35,930 bases of DNA from Desulfobacterales bacterium (GCA_030601425.1 JAUVTR010000003.1:1-35930); one strand, 5' to 3'; numbered from the stretch's first letter, positions 10,202-20,152 are shown. Notes: generated from the letters alone by a model not told the origin. Numbers and translations: made by a program.

Positions 10202-10492
10202 CTAGTCGATACCCTCTAGAGCAACAAATTGTGCGAGCGCAGCCCCCTCACGAATCTTTTTGGCATCGGTGTATTCCGGCGAATAGTAGAATTCTTTGGC
10301 TTTTTCAAGATCGGGAAATTCGACAACAACGATCCGCCATTTTTCTTCAGGCCCCTCCAGGGTGACCGTTTCGCCCCCGCGGACGATAAATCGGCCGCCA
10401 AATTTTGCGATTATCTCCGGCGTGACTTTGATGTATTCGTTGTATTTGTCCCAATCGGTCACGCTGACTCTGGCGATGATGTATGCAGCCAT
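10202..10492 (-). CDS. DUF1330 domain-containing protein
   Basis: 96 aa; 'AAYIIARVSVTDWDKYNEYIKVTPEIIAKFGGRFIVRGGE ... VVVEFPDLEKAKEFYYSPEY'. Confidence 0.92.
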   Translation of the reverse strand: MAAYIIARVSVTDWDKYNEYIKVTPEIIAKFGGRFIVRGGETVTLEGPEEKWRIVVVEFPDLEKAKEFYYSPEYTDAKKIREGAALAQFVALEGID

Positions 10493-10689
10493 CTGTCTAT
10501 TCCTCCTTTATGTACTTTCATGATTTAGCTTTTTGCATAATCGCAATGCCTTAACTTTTACTCCTGCGAAATCACAATAGGTTTGTCCGTCCGGAATGAA
10601 TCCCAGGCTCCTAAACCATTCTTTTAAATACAGTCATTATCAGGACCAAACTGCCCTAAACAATGCGTCAATATTCCTGCGGCGATCTG

Positions 10690-11121
10690 CTATGCGCTGT
10701 AAGGTTCATCTTCCTCGAGGCGCTTGCCCAATCCAATTACATGATCATCTGCATAACCGAGGGACTGATAAAACTTAATGACCTCTTTGTTGGCTGCCCG
10801 AACCTGGAGATTAATTTTAGGGCAACCTTTCGATCGGATGCGTCGTTCGACCTCTTCCATTATGAGACGGCCATATCCATTCCTGCGATAACCCGGATCT
10901 ACCGCAAGATAATTAATCCAACCGCGGTGCCCCTCATAGCCGCCCATTACGGTGGCGACAATCTTTTTGTCTAAAATGCCAACCAGAAATAGGTTGCGAT
11001 CTACTTTAAGCTTGCGTTCAATATCCTTGCGGGGGTTGTTCGACGGCACGACAAGCTGGCATTTAACCCAGAGTGCAATAACCTCCTTAGTGTCTTTTTC
11101 TTTAAATTCTCGAATTTGCAT
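10690..11121 (-). CDS. GNAT family acetyltransferase (YpeA-like)
   Basis: Start placed at MQIREFKEKD (11121) rather than the track's 11193; 'INYLAVDPGYRRNGYGRLIMEEVERRI ... VIKFYQSLGYADD'. Confidence 0.9.
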   Translation of the reverse strand: MQIREFKEKDTKEVIALWVKCQLVVPSNNPRKDIERKLKVDRNLFLVGILDKKIVATVMGGYEGHRGWINYLAVDPGYRRNGYGRLIMEEVERRIRSKGCPKINLQVRAANKEVIKFYQSLGYADDHVIGLGKRLEEDEPYSA

Positions 11122-11148
11122 TTTGGGACGGATTACACTGGAGGTCAA

Positions 11149-11180
11149 CCGCCAAGCTAAAGCTTCGGCTAAGGTGGGTC
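11149..11180. repeat. Short dispersed palindromic motif (copy A)
   Basis: CCGCCAAGCTAAAGCTTCGGCTAAGGTGGGTC, related to 15264-15290. Confidence 0.5.
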
Positions 11181-11444
11181 GATTTGCTGGCACCGGTTAG
11201 AAGCAAAGTTATCTTAACGACGCGATGACCTGATTAACCCGGGAATCGCTGCCGTGGTTAGAATAGTGTCCGGATCCAGCATGGATGCCGGAAAAATCCA
11301 TACCCGTTTTGCTTGAGAGTCAGGTTTGCGCGCAACTCAACCTGTCGGGGCAAAATACCCAGAATCATACAGCACCAAACACGGCCGAGATTATCTCACC
11401 ATTGGTGTCAAGGCCATCGGTGTAAAAAATCTAAATCAATAGCG

Positions 11445-11588
11445 CTATTTACTCTTACCTATCCTGAACATCTTGGTGCCGCAGGTTGGGCATACGCCTT
11501 GAGTTGCGGGTCTGCCATTTTTCATGGTTATTTCCTTGGGCTCCTTCATTTCTCTCTTGGCTTTGCATTTCACACAATAAGCTTCCAT
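11445..11588 (-). CDS. DUF5679-like small zinc-ribbon protein (47 aa)
   Basis: Read manually, absent from ORF track: MEAYCVKCKAKREMKEPKEITMKNGRPATQGVCPTCGTKMFRIGKSK*; two CxxC pairs; RBS AAAGGAG upstream of ATG. Confidence 0.9.
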   Translation of the reverse strand: MEAYCVKCKAKREMKEPKEITMKNGRPATQGVCPTCGTKMFRIGKSK

Positions 11589-12258
11589 CTGTTTGTCTCC
11601 TTTAGTTTCTGTTTTGTTAAATCATTTGCGCCGCAGCGGGCGCTGCGAACTCGTGCGTAGGATCCATTATTTTTGAAAATAGACAAATGTTAAAAAAGCG
11701 AAGATTGATTATTAGCGTTACCATGAATTTTATACAGAAAATCCTGGATTTAGCAACAATATAAAAGTGAATCACTTATCAATTGGATTAAAGCTTTGGT
11801 AAAATCAAGAACAAATTGAGTATGAATAAATGGAATCCGACTATAATCTCCAATAGTTATGATTCTGTATACGCAGAGGTATAATTTTTCGTACACGCAG
11901 ACGTCCGGATATTAATTCAACACGAGTTGTATAGATTCTGTGATGGAAAATTGGTTTGTAACTTAGAAAATTTGAAGGGCCTAACGATTTGATTATGCGG
12001 AAGTTTTGGGGGCTTGGGGAAAACCATGGCTACAATCAGTGCGTCCCTTCGTTTGCGCATCGTATCAACTTTTTCATTTGGTACTCATTTTGCACTTGAT
12101 TCTAGCGCCAGCAAAGCGACACTTTTCTTTCTGGATGATTGGAGCCGGCAAACAGCCGGGGGGGCTTTTGCGGTTCTTGCGTCCATGAAATTGTAACGAT
12201 CAATGTCGGAGAATTGTTAGAAGCATTTTTAAGATAGCTTCACAAAAGGAGATCAGCC

Positions 12259-13665
12259 ATGAGGCCTTCCTATTCCGCTTTGGTGGCGGTTCCGGTGGCT
12301 TTAGTTATTTATGCAATCACGGCATGGGGGCAACCGCCGCCGGAAACCGTCACCATTACAAAAGAATTTGAATTCAGCGATGCCTCCAAGGTAACCGGCA
12401 GCGACTGGCAGACGCCGGTGGCCACATACAACGGTGCTATTTACTATGTATATGTAAACCGGCAATTAAAGACGCTGATTGTCAAGAAATCATCAGACGG
12501 TAGTGTATCTAAAAACGTGATCTTTGAGGAGACCGACAGCGACCCCTGGCATAACGGCGCGTCTGTGGGTATTGATCGCAACGGGTATATTCATGTGGCC
12601 GGCAACATGAATCACTCCCCGTATAATCATCCCAAAACCGGCAACCCCTACTATGAATATGCCTGGCAATACATGATCTCCGATAAACCGGAAGATATCT
12701 CTTCCTTTAAGTTTGTCGGCGATGATGAATCCCGGACGATCCCGGGGACCTGGATCACATATCCCTCATTTGCCCGGGATTCAAACGGAGTGCTTTTCAT
12801 AACCTTTCGCCACCGGGTTAAATTCGACACCGGGTGGTCTCCCGGAATCATGGCCGCCGCAATTGCCAGGTATGATGCCGACGCCAAAATCTGGGTGATG
12901 TTAGGTGACACGGAATACGCTCATGGGGTTAAAACCTTCTTCTGGAACGATTCCGGAGCCGATGGCACCGCCTATCAACCCTATCGACCGCGTATCTTCT
13001 TTGACAGCGATAACCGCATGCACGTTACCTGGGTGGTGGATGACGGCAATGGTTCTTCAGGCTATCACACCCATGTGCTTTATGCGTATTCGGATGACGG
13101 CGGGGACTCGTTTAAGCGCGCGGATGGTTCTCTCTACGAAACCCTGCCGATTACCCTCGAACGCGGTGATGTAGTTGTGGGGCCTGACTGGTGCGGCAGC
13201 GACGGCAGCCTGTGGTACACCAGCTACGTTGGGGTTACTGCAGACGGGCATCCGGCAGTATCCTTTGCTGATAACAGTAACGATACAGCCTGGTGGTCTC
13301 TGTGGCGCCCCGGGATCGGCTGGTCTGCGCCCGCAAAACTGCCCTTTGAATACATTCCGGCCAGGATCCTGACAGACGCAAACGGCATCATTACTGCCGT
13401 TGACGGCCACAATAAGCTGCACCGCAGCTTTAACAACGGCATAAGCTGGCTGTCCTATCATGTTGAGACCCTTGGCATCCATTCCACCAACTTTGACTAT
13501 ACGTACCTGTTGGATACCGGTAATCTACGGTTTCAAACCTATTCAACCACTACCGGTAAGGTCAAAGTCTGGACAGTTGAATTTGCAGGGAATAGATCGC
13601 CGGACGCAGAAACATCGGAGACTTCTCAAAAGATAAGTGCCAAACATAAAGCAATGCAGGAATGA
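12259..13665 (+). CDS. Secreted BNR_4-type beta-propeller protein (possible polysaccharide lyase)
   Basis: 468 aa; signal peptide 'ALVAVPVALVIYAITAWGQ'; 'DPWHNGASVGIDRNGYIHVAGNMNHSPY', 'WITYPSFARDSNGVLFITFRHR' typical of PF15892-like proteins; lyase role is inference. Confidence 0.75.
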   Translation: MRPSYSALVAVPVALVIYAITAWGQPPPETVTITKEFEFSDASKVTGSDWQTPVATYNGAIYYVYVNRQLKTLIVKKSSDGSVSKNVIFEETDSDPWHNGASVGIDRNGYIHVAGNMNHSPYNHPKTGNPYYEYAWQYMISDKPEDISSFKFVGDDESRTIPGTWITYPSFARDSNGVLFITFRHRVKFDTGWSPGIMAAAIARYDADAKIWVMLGDTEYAHGVKTFFWNDSGADGTAYQPYRPRIFFDSDNRMHVTWVVDDGNGSSGYHTHVLYAYSDDGGDSFKRADGSLYETLPITLERGDVVVGPDWCGSDGSLWYTSYVGVTADGHPAVSFADNSNDTAWWSLWRPGIGWSAPAKLPFEYIPARILTDANGIITAVDGHNKLHRSFNNGISWLSYHVETLGIHSTNFDYTYLLDTGNLRFQTYSTTTGKVKVWTVEFAGNRSPDAETSETSQKISAKHKAMQE

Positions 13666-13694
13666 ACTGGCCAAGAAAGCGCTGCAGGCATTTA

Positions 13695-13886
13695 GAAGCT
13701 ATCTCAAAAATGCATCTAACGCCCAATAGCTTCGTTGCCCCGTGAAGCGGGATTTGCGCCAATTTTATTACACTATGGTGCATCATGAGCCTCCTTAAAA
13801 TGCTCACATACTAACATGTATGCTGCGCTTTTTCGTCGGCCCACGCCTTGCTCTTGGGCGTGATCTGCTATTTTTGAGATAGCTTC
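13695..13886. mobile_element. MITE-like element copy 1 (192 bp, TA-flanked)
   Basis: TA|GAAGCTATCTCAAAAATGC ... GCTATTTTTGAGATAGCTTC|TA; internal 39-nt core (13797-13835) matches 27089-27127 in inverted orientation at 36/39. Confidence 0.85.
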
Positions 13887-13903
13887 TAGAAGCTTTGCGA
13901 CCT

Positions 13904-15037
13904 TCAGGAATCAGCCGTTCTCTTCTTAAGATATTCCTCGCCGTAATCAATCTTTAATTCCAGCCACATCGTCAGGTGGTCCGACATCTGCCGCCGCCGC
14001 CAGTGGTTGCGGTAGTAGGCCCGACGCTGTTTTTCGGTGCGAACGTTGCCCTTGGTGTCATACACAAAAGGGTTGCTGGAATCATCTTCTGCCTTGCCCC
14101 CCATCATGGCCGGAATATAGGCTTCATAGTCTTCAATTCTGTAAATCAGATTAAAATAGTCAAAAACACCGCCGCGGCCGGTAGGGGCCAGATGGTTTTG
14201 CCGCACCTTCAGTGCGATTTGATCATAAAAGCGCGGTTTTTTGCCGACATTGGAAGGGGGTATGTTTCGCAAGGCTTGCGGTATTTGAAAACCGTTTTGG
14301 GTAATGGCGTTAAAAGCCGCGTTAGCCGGATCGGCAGAAAAAATATTGAAATCACCGAGCAGAATTAAATTTTGGCTCCATGCGGCTTCGTCTTCGGACC
14401 GATCTTTGAGAAATTTGGCCAGGGCTTCAATTTCGGCCACGCGGGTTGGATGCTCCTCTACGCCTTCACCCCAGATAATGTGAACGGTGGACAGCATAAA
14501 GCGGAACCAGCCGGCCTCAAAGCCGACAATGTTGGGCGTGCGTGCCAGCTGATTGGCGGGTGCAATGGTTTTGTCCTTTTTGTCTTGGATCGGCGGAATG
14601 ACGATTTCACCGGCCACTCCGCTGAAGCGGATTTTGCGGCGGTCAAATAAAAAGGCCAGGCGCTCCTGGTTGCCGGCAGAGCCTTCGGTTACATCGCTGA
14701 CCACAAATTTCCAGGTGCGCCCCAGCCGGGCCTGCAGCTTATTCAAGGCCCCCAGGTGGGCACCGACTTCCTGAATGGCAATCAGGTCAAAGTGCGAAAT
14801 GATCTCGGCGATATACCAGTAGGATTCTGCCGTGCGCTTGTCATTTTGGCCGCCTTCGAATTCTTTTAGATTCCAGGTAGCCAGCAGCAGGGTGTCAGTG
14901 GCATTTTTGTTGGGCACACTGCGTTGAGGTCCGTCCGGATGATTTCGCAACGAGTTGCGCAGCGCTTCCAGACGACCGGCGACTCTGGCGGTGTCTTTTC
15001 CCAACCCGTCAAGCTTGTAAAACAAAGGCATCGGCAT
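13904..15037 (-). CDS. Endonuclease/exonuclease/phosphatase (EEP) family protein
   Basis: 377 aa; 'LLLATWNLKEF', 'FDLIAIQEVGA', 'LILLGDFNIFS', 'MSDHLTMWLEL'. Confidence 0.9.
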   Translation of the reverse strand: MPMPLFYKLDGLGKDTARVAGRLEALRNSLRNHPDGPQRSVPNKNATDTLLLATWNLKEFEGGQNDKRTAESYWYIAEIISHFDLIAIQEVGAHLGALNKLQARLGRTWKFVVSDVTEGSAGNQERLAFLFDRRKIRFSGVAGEIVIPPIQDKKDKTIAPANQLARTPNIVGFEAGWFRFMLSTVHIIWGEGVEEHPTRVAEIEALAKFLKDRSEDEAAWSQNLILLGDFNIFSADPANAAFNAITQNGFQIPQALRNIPPSNVGKKPRFYDQIALKVRQNHLAPTGRGGVFDYFNLIYRIEDYEAYIPAMMGGKAEDDSSNPFVYDTKGNVRTEKQRRAYYRNHWRRRQMSDHLTMWLELKIDYGEEYLKKRTADS

Positions 15038-15263
15038 TCTCCAGCCGAGAAGAAGAAGTGAAGTCGTATAGCTTCAAGAAGATATCTATATATCAATATA
15101 AGAAGAAAGCTAATACTGCTATCTTGCATGTCAATCTAAAATCTTCTGGAGAGAAGAATTTTATTTTTCTTAAGGAAGAAAAAGCTAAGTGGAACCATTT
15201 CTTTGCTCTTGTAACGAATTGTCGCTTTCCGGTATGTGTCCTGTAGGACCATGGCTTGCCTGT

Positions 15264-15290
15264 CCGCCATAGCTTAAGCGACGGTGGGTC
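15264..15290. repeat. Short dispersed palindromic motif (copy B)
   Basis: CCGCCATAGCTTAAGCGACGGTGGGTC, related to 11149-11180. Confidence 0.5.
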
Positions 15291-15424
15291 TTTTTCCGTC
15301 ATGAGCCCAAGCAAAACAAGACGCAGAAAAAACTAATTCCCGCTCGACATGTAAAACGAATTCTGGTACAACAGAATAAACTAATAATTGCACGACTCGA
15401 TAAACGAAAGAGAGCACAAACAAC

Positions 15425-16984
15425 ATGGTAAGCCCATCGGAAAAATTAGCCTCATCCCTGGATGTCCTGCGGAAGCTACAGGATCTAGATGTAGTCGCTA
15501 TTCGAACAGGAGACCTGACCCGCACCCACCGGGAGCGCCTCCTCGCGAACGGCTTCCTGCTGGAAGTCATGAAGGGTTGGTACATACCGTCCCGGCCGGA
15601 CGAGGCGACTGGTGACAGCACAGCGTGGTATGCTTCTTTCTGGGACTTTTGCGTCGCATACCTTCGCGAGCGTTTTGGAGAAGACTGGTGCCTCTCGCCG
15701 GAGCAGTCGCTGTCATTGCATGCCGGCAACCGGACAGTCCCGCGCCAGCTCCTTGTACGCTCTCCAAAAGCGCATAACAACATCACGGCGTTACCACATG
15801 ACACATCGCTGCTCGACGCCCGCGCCTCCTTGCCGGCAACCGGGGAGATTGAAGAAAAAGAAGGCATGCGTCTTTTCTCTAAGGCGTCTGCTCTGATCAC
15901 GTGCTCCGCGCAGTTTTTCACGAAGAATCCGACCGATGCCCGTGCCGTACTTTTGACGGTTCGTGACGCCTCCGAGGTTCTTGACCGGCTTCTGGAGGGC
16001 GGACACAGCAAGATTGCAGGTCGCATTGCCGGTGCGTTCCGCAATATCGGCCGCCACCGTATCGCCGACGACATCGTGAAGACGATGCGCGCCGCAGGCT
16101 ATGACGTACGGGAAAACGATCCGTTCGAAGCAAAGTCACCTCTCATTTTTCCCGGACGGGAAATTTCGCCTTACGTCAATCGCATCCGCTTGATGTGGCA
16201 AGAGATGTGCGGACTGGTGATCGAACGATTTCCAAAAGAGCCGGAGCGACTGAAAGACATCGACGCCTATATGGAACGCGTCGAGGAAATCTATGTGAAA
16301 GACGCTTATCACTCACTATCGATCGAAGGCTATCGCGTCAGCACTGAACTCATTGAACGGGTCCGAAACGGCGCGTGGAACCCGGATGACAATGAGGACA
16401 ATCGTGAACAGCGTAGCGCTCTTGCTGCGCGCGGATACTGGCAGGCCTATCAAAGTGTAAGAGAAAGTGTCCTCCGGGTCCTGCAAGGCGCAAACTCGGG
16501 TACCGTCGCCGAGGAAGACCACAGCACTTGGTATCGGGAAATGTTCGCACCGGGTGTGATTGCTGGCTTATTGAAGCCCGCCGACCTTGCGGGTTACCGC
16601 AATGGTCCAGTTTGCATTCGCAGTTCCATGCATGTCCCGCCAAGCCGTGAGGCAGTCCCTGATGCTATATTGGCATTCTTCGATTTGCTGAGCGAAGAAA
16701 CGGAAGTCTCGGTTAGAATCGTGCTCGGACATTTCATATTCGTTTTTATCCATCCTTATATAGACGGCAATGGCCGTATGGGACGATTTTTGATGAATTT
16801 GATGCTGGCGGCCGGAGGCTATCCGTGGACGGTAATTCCCGTGGAAGAACGGAATGCCTATATGGCTGCCCTGGAAGAAGCGAGTGTACAGCAGAATATC
16901 GGTCCCTTTGCCGAATTCATCGCTGACCTCGTCGAGAAGGGACTCCAAGGCGAGCCCCCACTCAAGGTGCCCGGCGAAGCCTAG
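15425..16984 (+). CDS. Fic family protein with AbiEi-like N-terminal winged-helix region
   Basis: 519 aa; Fic motif 'HPYIDGNGRMGR'; inhibitory motif [ST]xxxE[GN] as 'SLSIEG' upstream of the Fic core; N-terminal 'RTGDLTRTHRERLLANGFLLEVMKGWYIP'. Confidence 0.9.
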   Translation: MVSPSEKLASSLDVLRKLQDLDVVAIRTGDLTRTHRERLLANGFLLEVMKGWYIPSRPDEATGDSTAWYASFWDFCVAYLRERFGEDWCLSPEQSLSLHAGNRTVPRQLLVRSPKAHNNITALPHDTSLLDARASLPATGEIEEKEGMRLFSKASALITCSAQFFTKNPTDARAVLLTVRDASEVLDRLLEGGHSKIAGRIAGAFRNIGRHRIADDIVKTMRAAGYDVRENDPFEAKSPLIFPGREISPYVNRIRLMWQEMCGLVIERFPKEPERLKDIDAYMERVEEIYVKDAYHSLSIEGYRVSTELIERVRNGAWNPDDNEDNREQRSALAARGYWQAYQSVRESVLRVLQGANSGTVAEEDHSTWYREMFAPGVIAGLLKPADLAGYRNGPVCIRSSMHVPPSREAVPDAILAFFDLLSEETEVSVRIVLGHFIFVFIHPYIDGNGRMGRFLMNLMLAAGGYPWTVIPVEERNAYMAALEEASVQQNIGPFAEFIADLVEKGLQGEPPLKVPGEA

Positions 16985-17142
16985 TTCACGAATAACTGTG
17001 CGAGAAATCCGAGTTGTTTTTTAACTTTCTTATTACCTGAATTTTGCACGAGTCGGAGGCTTTCATATTCTCATTAATTTTCATGAAAGATTCAGGTATT
17101 AAATGACTTGTCACCCACCGCGATGTTTCGCGTCCACTCCTC

Positions 17143-20142
17143 TTAGCTTGTAATTCGTTCCGCTTTTTCCACTGTCAGCGTCAATGCGCCCCAGTCTTCT
17201 TCGACCTTGCCGGTTAGCAGATAAGGCCGCTGGCGATCGATGATGTGGCAAAACCGACGGTAGGCTTGCGGGAAAAAGGTGGTCTCCACGATACCGGTTT
17301 CATCTTCAAAGGTTAAAAACTCCATAGGATCGCCCTTTTTGGTGGAAACCACCTTGCCGGTGATCAGCCAGCCGGCCAGGCGTACCTGCCGGCCGATAAA
17401 ACGCGGCAGGTCCACGGCCTTGACGGTGCGACGCTTTTGCAACTTTTCGGCAAACAGCTCCATGGGGTGACGGTCGCACAGAAAACCCAGCACGGAAAAT
17501 TCGCGCCGCAGGCGCTCGCGCTCATCTTCGGCAGGCAGCGGCGGCCGGCAATGGCCGGCCGTGTCGGTGCGGTCAAACAGGGATTGTGCGGCCGTCTTGG
17601 GCCGTTTTGATTTCAACCAGCAGGCCAGGTCCCACAGCAGCGATGCACGGTTGCCGCCGGGATTCAGAGCATCCAGGGTCCCGCAGTTGATCAAAGAGCG
17701 CGCTTCGTCTTCGTCGGGGCGCACGCGTTCCAGAAAATCCCGCAGGCTGCTGCAGGGCTGCCGCCGGCGTAGCGCAACGATGCGCTCCCGGGTGTCGGCC
17801 CCCAGGCCTTTGACGGACAGCAATCCCACCCGGACGGCTTTGCCCTGGCCGGTCCAGCGAATGTCGCTGATGTTGATGTCGGGCGGCAGCACCGTCAGGC
17901 CCATGCGCCGGGCTTCAGAGACATAGGCAAAGGTGCCGTAAAAACCGCCCTGATTGCTGATCACCGCAGCGATAAATTCGGCCGGGTAATGGACCTTGAG
18001 GTAAGCGGCCTGAAAGGATACCCGGGCATAAGAGGCGCTGTGGGGCTTGCAAAAGGAATAGCCGTTAAAGCTCATCATCATATCCCAGATTTCGGCGACC
18101 TTGCCGTCAGGCACGCCGCGCTGTCTGGCGCCGCTGTAAAACCGCTGCTGAAAGTCCCGCAGCTGGTATTCGCGATCCTTTTTGGTCAGAACTTTGCGCA
18201 GGGTATCGGCTTCGGCATGGGAAAAACCGGCGATAACCACGGCCGCGCGCGAGACGTCTTCCTGATAGACCATGATGCCGAAGGTTTCATCCAGCACTTC
18301 GGCCAAAAAGGGATGAATCGGGTCCCAGCGGCCGCCGTGCAGGCGGCGGAGGTATTCCTGGATAGATTCATTAGCGGCCGGGCGGATGATGCTGCTGTGG
18401 ATGACCAGATGCTCAAAATCCCCCACTTTGGACTTTTGCTGCAGCAATCGCATGGCCGGGCTTTCGATGTAGAAGCAGCCCATGGTGCGGCCCTGGGCCA
18501 GGGCCTCCTGGGTGGCAAAATCGTCTTCCGGTTCCCAGTGCAGCTCGTTAAAGGTGATGCCGTTGTCGCGCAGATTGGCCAGGGCGTCGCGGATGACCCC
18601 CAGGCTGCGGTTGCCCAGCAAGTCAATTTTGACCAACCCGGCATCCTCGGTGGCATCTTTTTCCCATTGGATGATCGGAACCCCCTTGGGAGCGCGCTCA
18701 ACAGGCACGTACTCTTCAATGGGCCGCGGGGTAATGACCACACCGCCGGGATGTACGGACATATAACGTGGCGTGCCGATGAGCCGCTGGGCAAATTGTA
18801 AAATATCGGGCCAGGGCGGAGGAAACTCCAGCTCTTTAGACTCGGGGCGGCGTTTCAGCTCAGTCAAAAATTCGGGATTGGATTCTTTCACGCGCCAGAA
18901 ATGCGGCAATCGTTTGGACACCTGTCCGATCTCTGCATCGGTCATGCCGAAGACCTTGGCCACCTCCCGTACCGCCATACGCGGCTGAAACAGCACGTGG
19001 CTGGAGACCATGGCGGCATGGCCCGCGTACTGGGCCAGGACCGAATCCAGTACGTCATCGCGTTCGTCCCAGGCAAAATCCACGTCGATGTCCGGCGAAT
19101 CTTTGCGGCCCGGATTTAAAAACCGTTCGAAATACAGGTTGTGTTTCAACGGACAGACATTGGTGATGCCCAGGCAATAGGCCACCAGTGAGGCGGCTCC
19201 CGAGCCGCGCCCGCAGGTGCGCGGACTGCGTTGGATAATATCGCGAACGATTAAAAAGTAGGCGGCAAACCCCATGCCCGTGATAATGCGCAACTCGTGT
19301 TCCAGCCGTTCCACCACCGCCTCGGAAAGTTCATCACCGTAACGGCGTCGTGCGCCGGCATAGGCGTCCTGCCGCAGATATTGTGCCGGATTGCTGTCGT
19401 TTTCGCCCAGTAGCGGCGGCATGACGATACCAAACTGCGGGCCGGTAAACGTCAAGCGTTCGGCAATTTGGTAAGTGGCGCTGACAGTCTCCGGACAGAT
19501 GGCAAAGCGCTGTACATATTCTTCGGGAGTTGCCAGCCACGCGTCCGCCGGAGCGACCTCAGCGTCCGCCAGACGCGAAAGGGAAGTGTTGCGCTCGATG
19601 GCCCGCAACATGCGGTGGACCGGCATGTCGTCAGGATGCAAAAAGAAACTGCCCGGTGTGGCCACCACCGGCAGTCCCAGGCGATTGGCCGTGCGGCGCA
19701 AGCGGTGAGTGGCGGGAAGAGGCCGGCGCGGCATGGCTGCGGCGACCGAAACGCCGGCAGCATGCCAGGCGCCTAACAGGTCGGCGCTCTGAGTAAGGAT
19801 CTCCAATCCGTTTGCATGGAAAGTTACAGCGGCCTCCAGATCAAAATCTTCGTTCATGTGGCGGCGGGTGAGCAGGCGACAGAGGTTGCGGTAGCCGGTA
19901 TCGGAAGCCACCAGGCAGACGGCACGCTGCTTGCGCTTGGGGTCGGTAACCTCCGCCCCCACAATGGGCGTGAGTCCTTCGCGTCGACAGCTGGTTAAGA
20001 AAGGCCACAGGCCGCAAAGATTGTCGGTGTCGGTCAGCGCCAGATGGGTATAGCCCAGGCGTCGAGCAGTCCGGCAGACCTGCTTGACCGGGGCTGTGCC
20101 CCACATGAAAGAATAGTTTGATCGTACGGTTAAAGGGATCAT
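17143..20142 (-). CDS. dnaE2: Error-prone DNA polymerase III alpha subunit DnaE2/ImuC
   Basis: 999 aa; 'CGRGSGAASLVAYCLGITNV', catalytic 'SPDIDVDFAWDERDDV', C-terminal OB fold; linked to imuB and lexA. Confidence 0.94.
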   Translation of the reverse strand: MIPLTVRSNYSFMWGTAPVKQVCRTARRLGYTHLALTDTDNLCGLWPFLTSCRREGLTPIVGAEVTDPKRKQRAVCLVASDTGYRNLCRLLTRRHMNEDFDLEAAVTFHANGLEILTQSADLLGAWHAAGVSVAAAMPRRPLPATHRLRRTANRLGLPVVATPGSFFLHPDDMPVHRMLRAIERNTSLSRLADAEVAPADAWLATPEEYVQRFAICPETVSATYQIAERLTFTGPQFGIVMPPLLGENDSNPAQYLRQDAYAGARRRYGDELSEAVVERLEHELRIITGMGFAAYFLIVRDIIQRSPRTCGRGSGAASLVAYCLGITNVCPLKHNLYFERFLNPGRKDSPDIDVDFAWDERDDVLDSVLAQYAGHAAMVSSHVLFQPRMAVREVAKVFGMTDAEIGQVSKRLPHFWRVKESNPEFLTELKRRPESKELEFPPPWPDILQFAQRLIGTPRYMSVHPGGVVITPRPIEEYVPVERAPKGVPIIQWEKDATEDAGLVKIDLLGNRSLGVIRDALANLRDNGITFNELHWEPEDDFATQEALAQGRTMGCFYIESPAMRLLQQKSKVGDFEHLVIHSSIIRPAANESIQEYLRRLHGGRWDPIHPFLAEVLDETFGIMVYQEDVSRAAVVIAGFSHAEADTLRKVLTKKDREYQLRDFQQRFYSGARQRGVPDGKVAEIWDMMMSFNGYSFCKPHSASYARVSFQAAYLKVHYPAEFIAAVISNQGGFYGTFAYVSEARRMGLTVLPPDINISDIRWTGQGKAVRVGLLSVKGLGADTRERIVALRRRQPCSSLRDFLERVRPDEDEARSLINCGTLDALNPGGNRASLLWDLACWLKSKRPKTAAQSLFDRTDTAGHCRPPLPAEDERERLRREFSVLGFLCDRHPMELFAEKLQKRRTVKAVDLPRFIGRQVRLAGWLITGKVVSTKKGDPMEFLTFEDETGIVETTFFPQAYRRFCHIIDRQRPYLLTGKVEEDWGALTLTVEKAERITS

Positions 20143-20152
20143 GGTTCGTTGT

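Noticed and set aside
11867-11904. Direct repeat GTATACGCAGAGGT / GTACACGCAGACGT in an AT-rich gap
   Set aside because: Only 12/14 identity and two copies; too weak to call a regulatory site.
12006-12196. Two overlapping 60-aa plus-strand ORFs upstream of the BNR protein
   Set aside because: No RBS, no recognisable product, and both frames equally open; probably chance or decayed sequence.
15274-16074. 266-aa minus-strand ORF
   Set aside because: Antisense to the well-supported Fic CDS; low-complexity Arg/Ser-rich product typical of shadow ORFs.
17989-18801. 270-aa plus-strand ORF (and 18186-18794 minus)
   Set aside because: Both lie inside dnaE2 in other frames; no recognisable domain.
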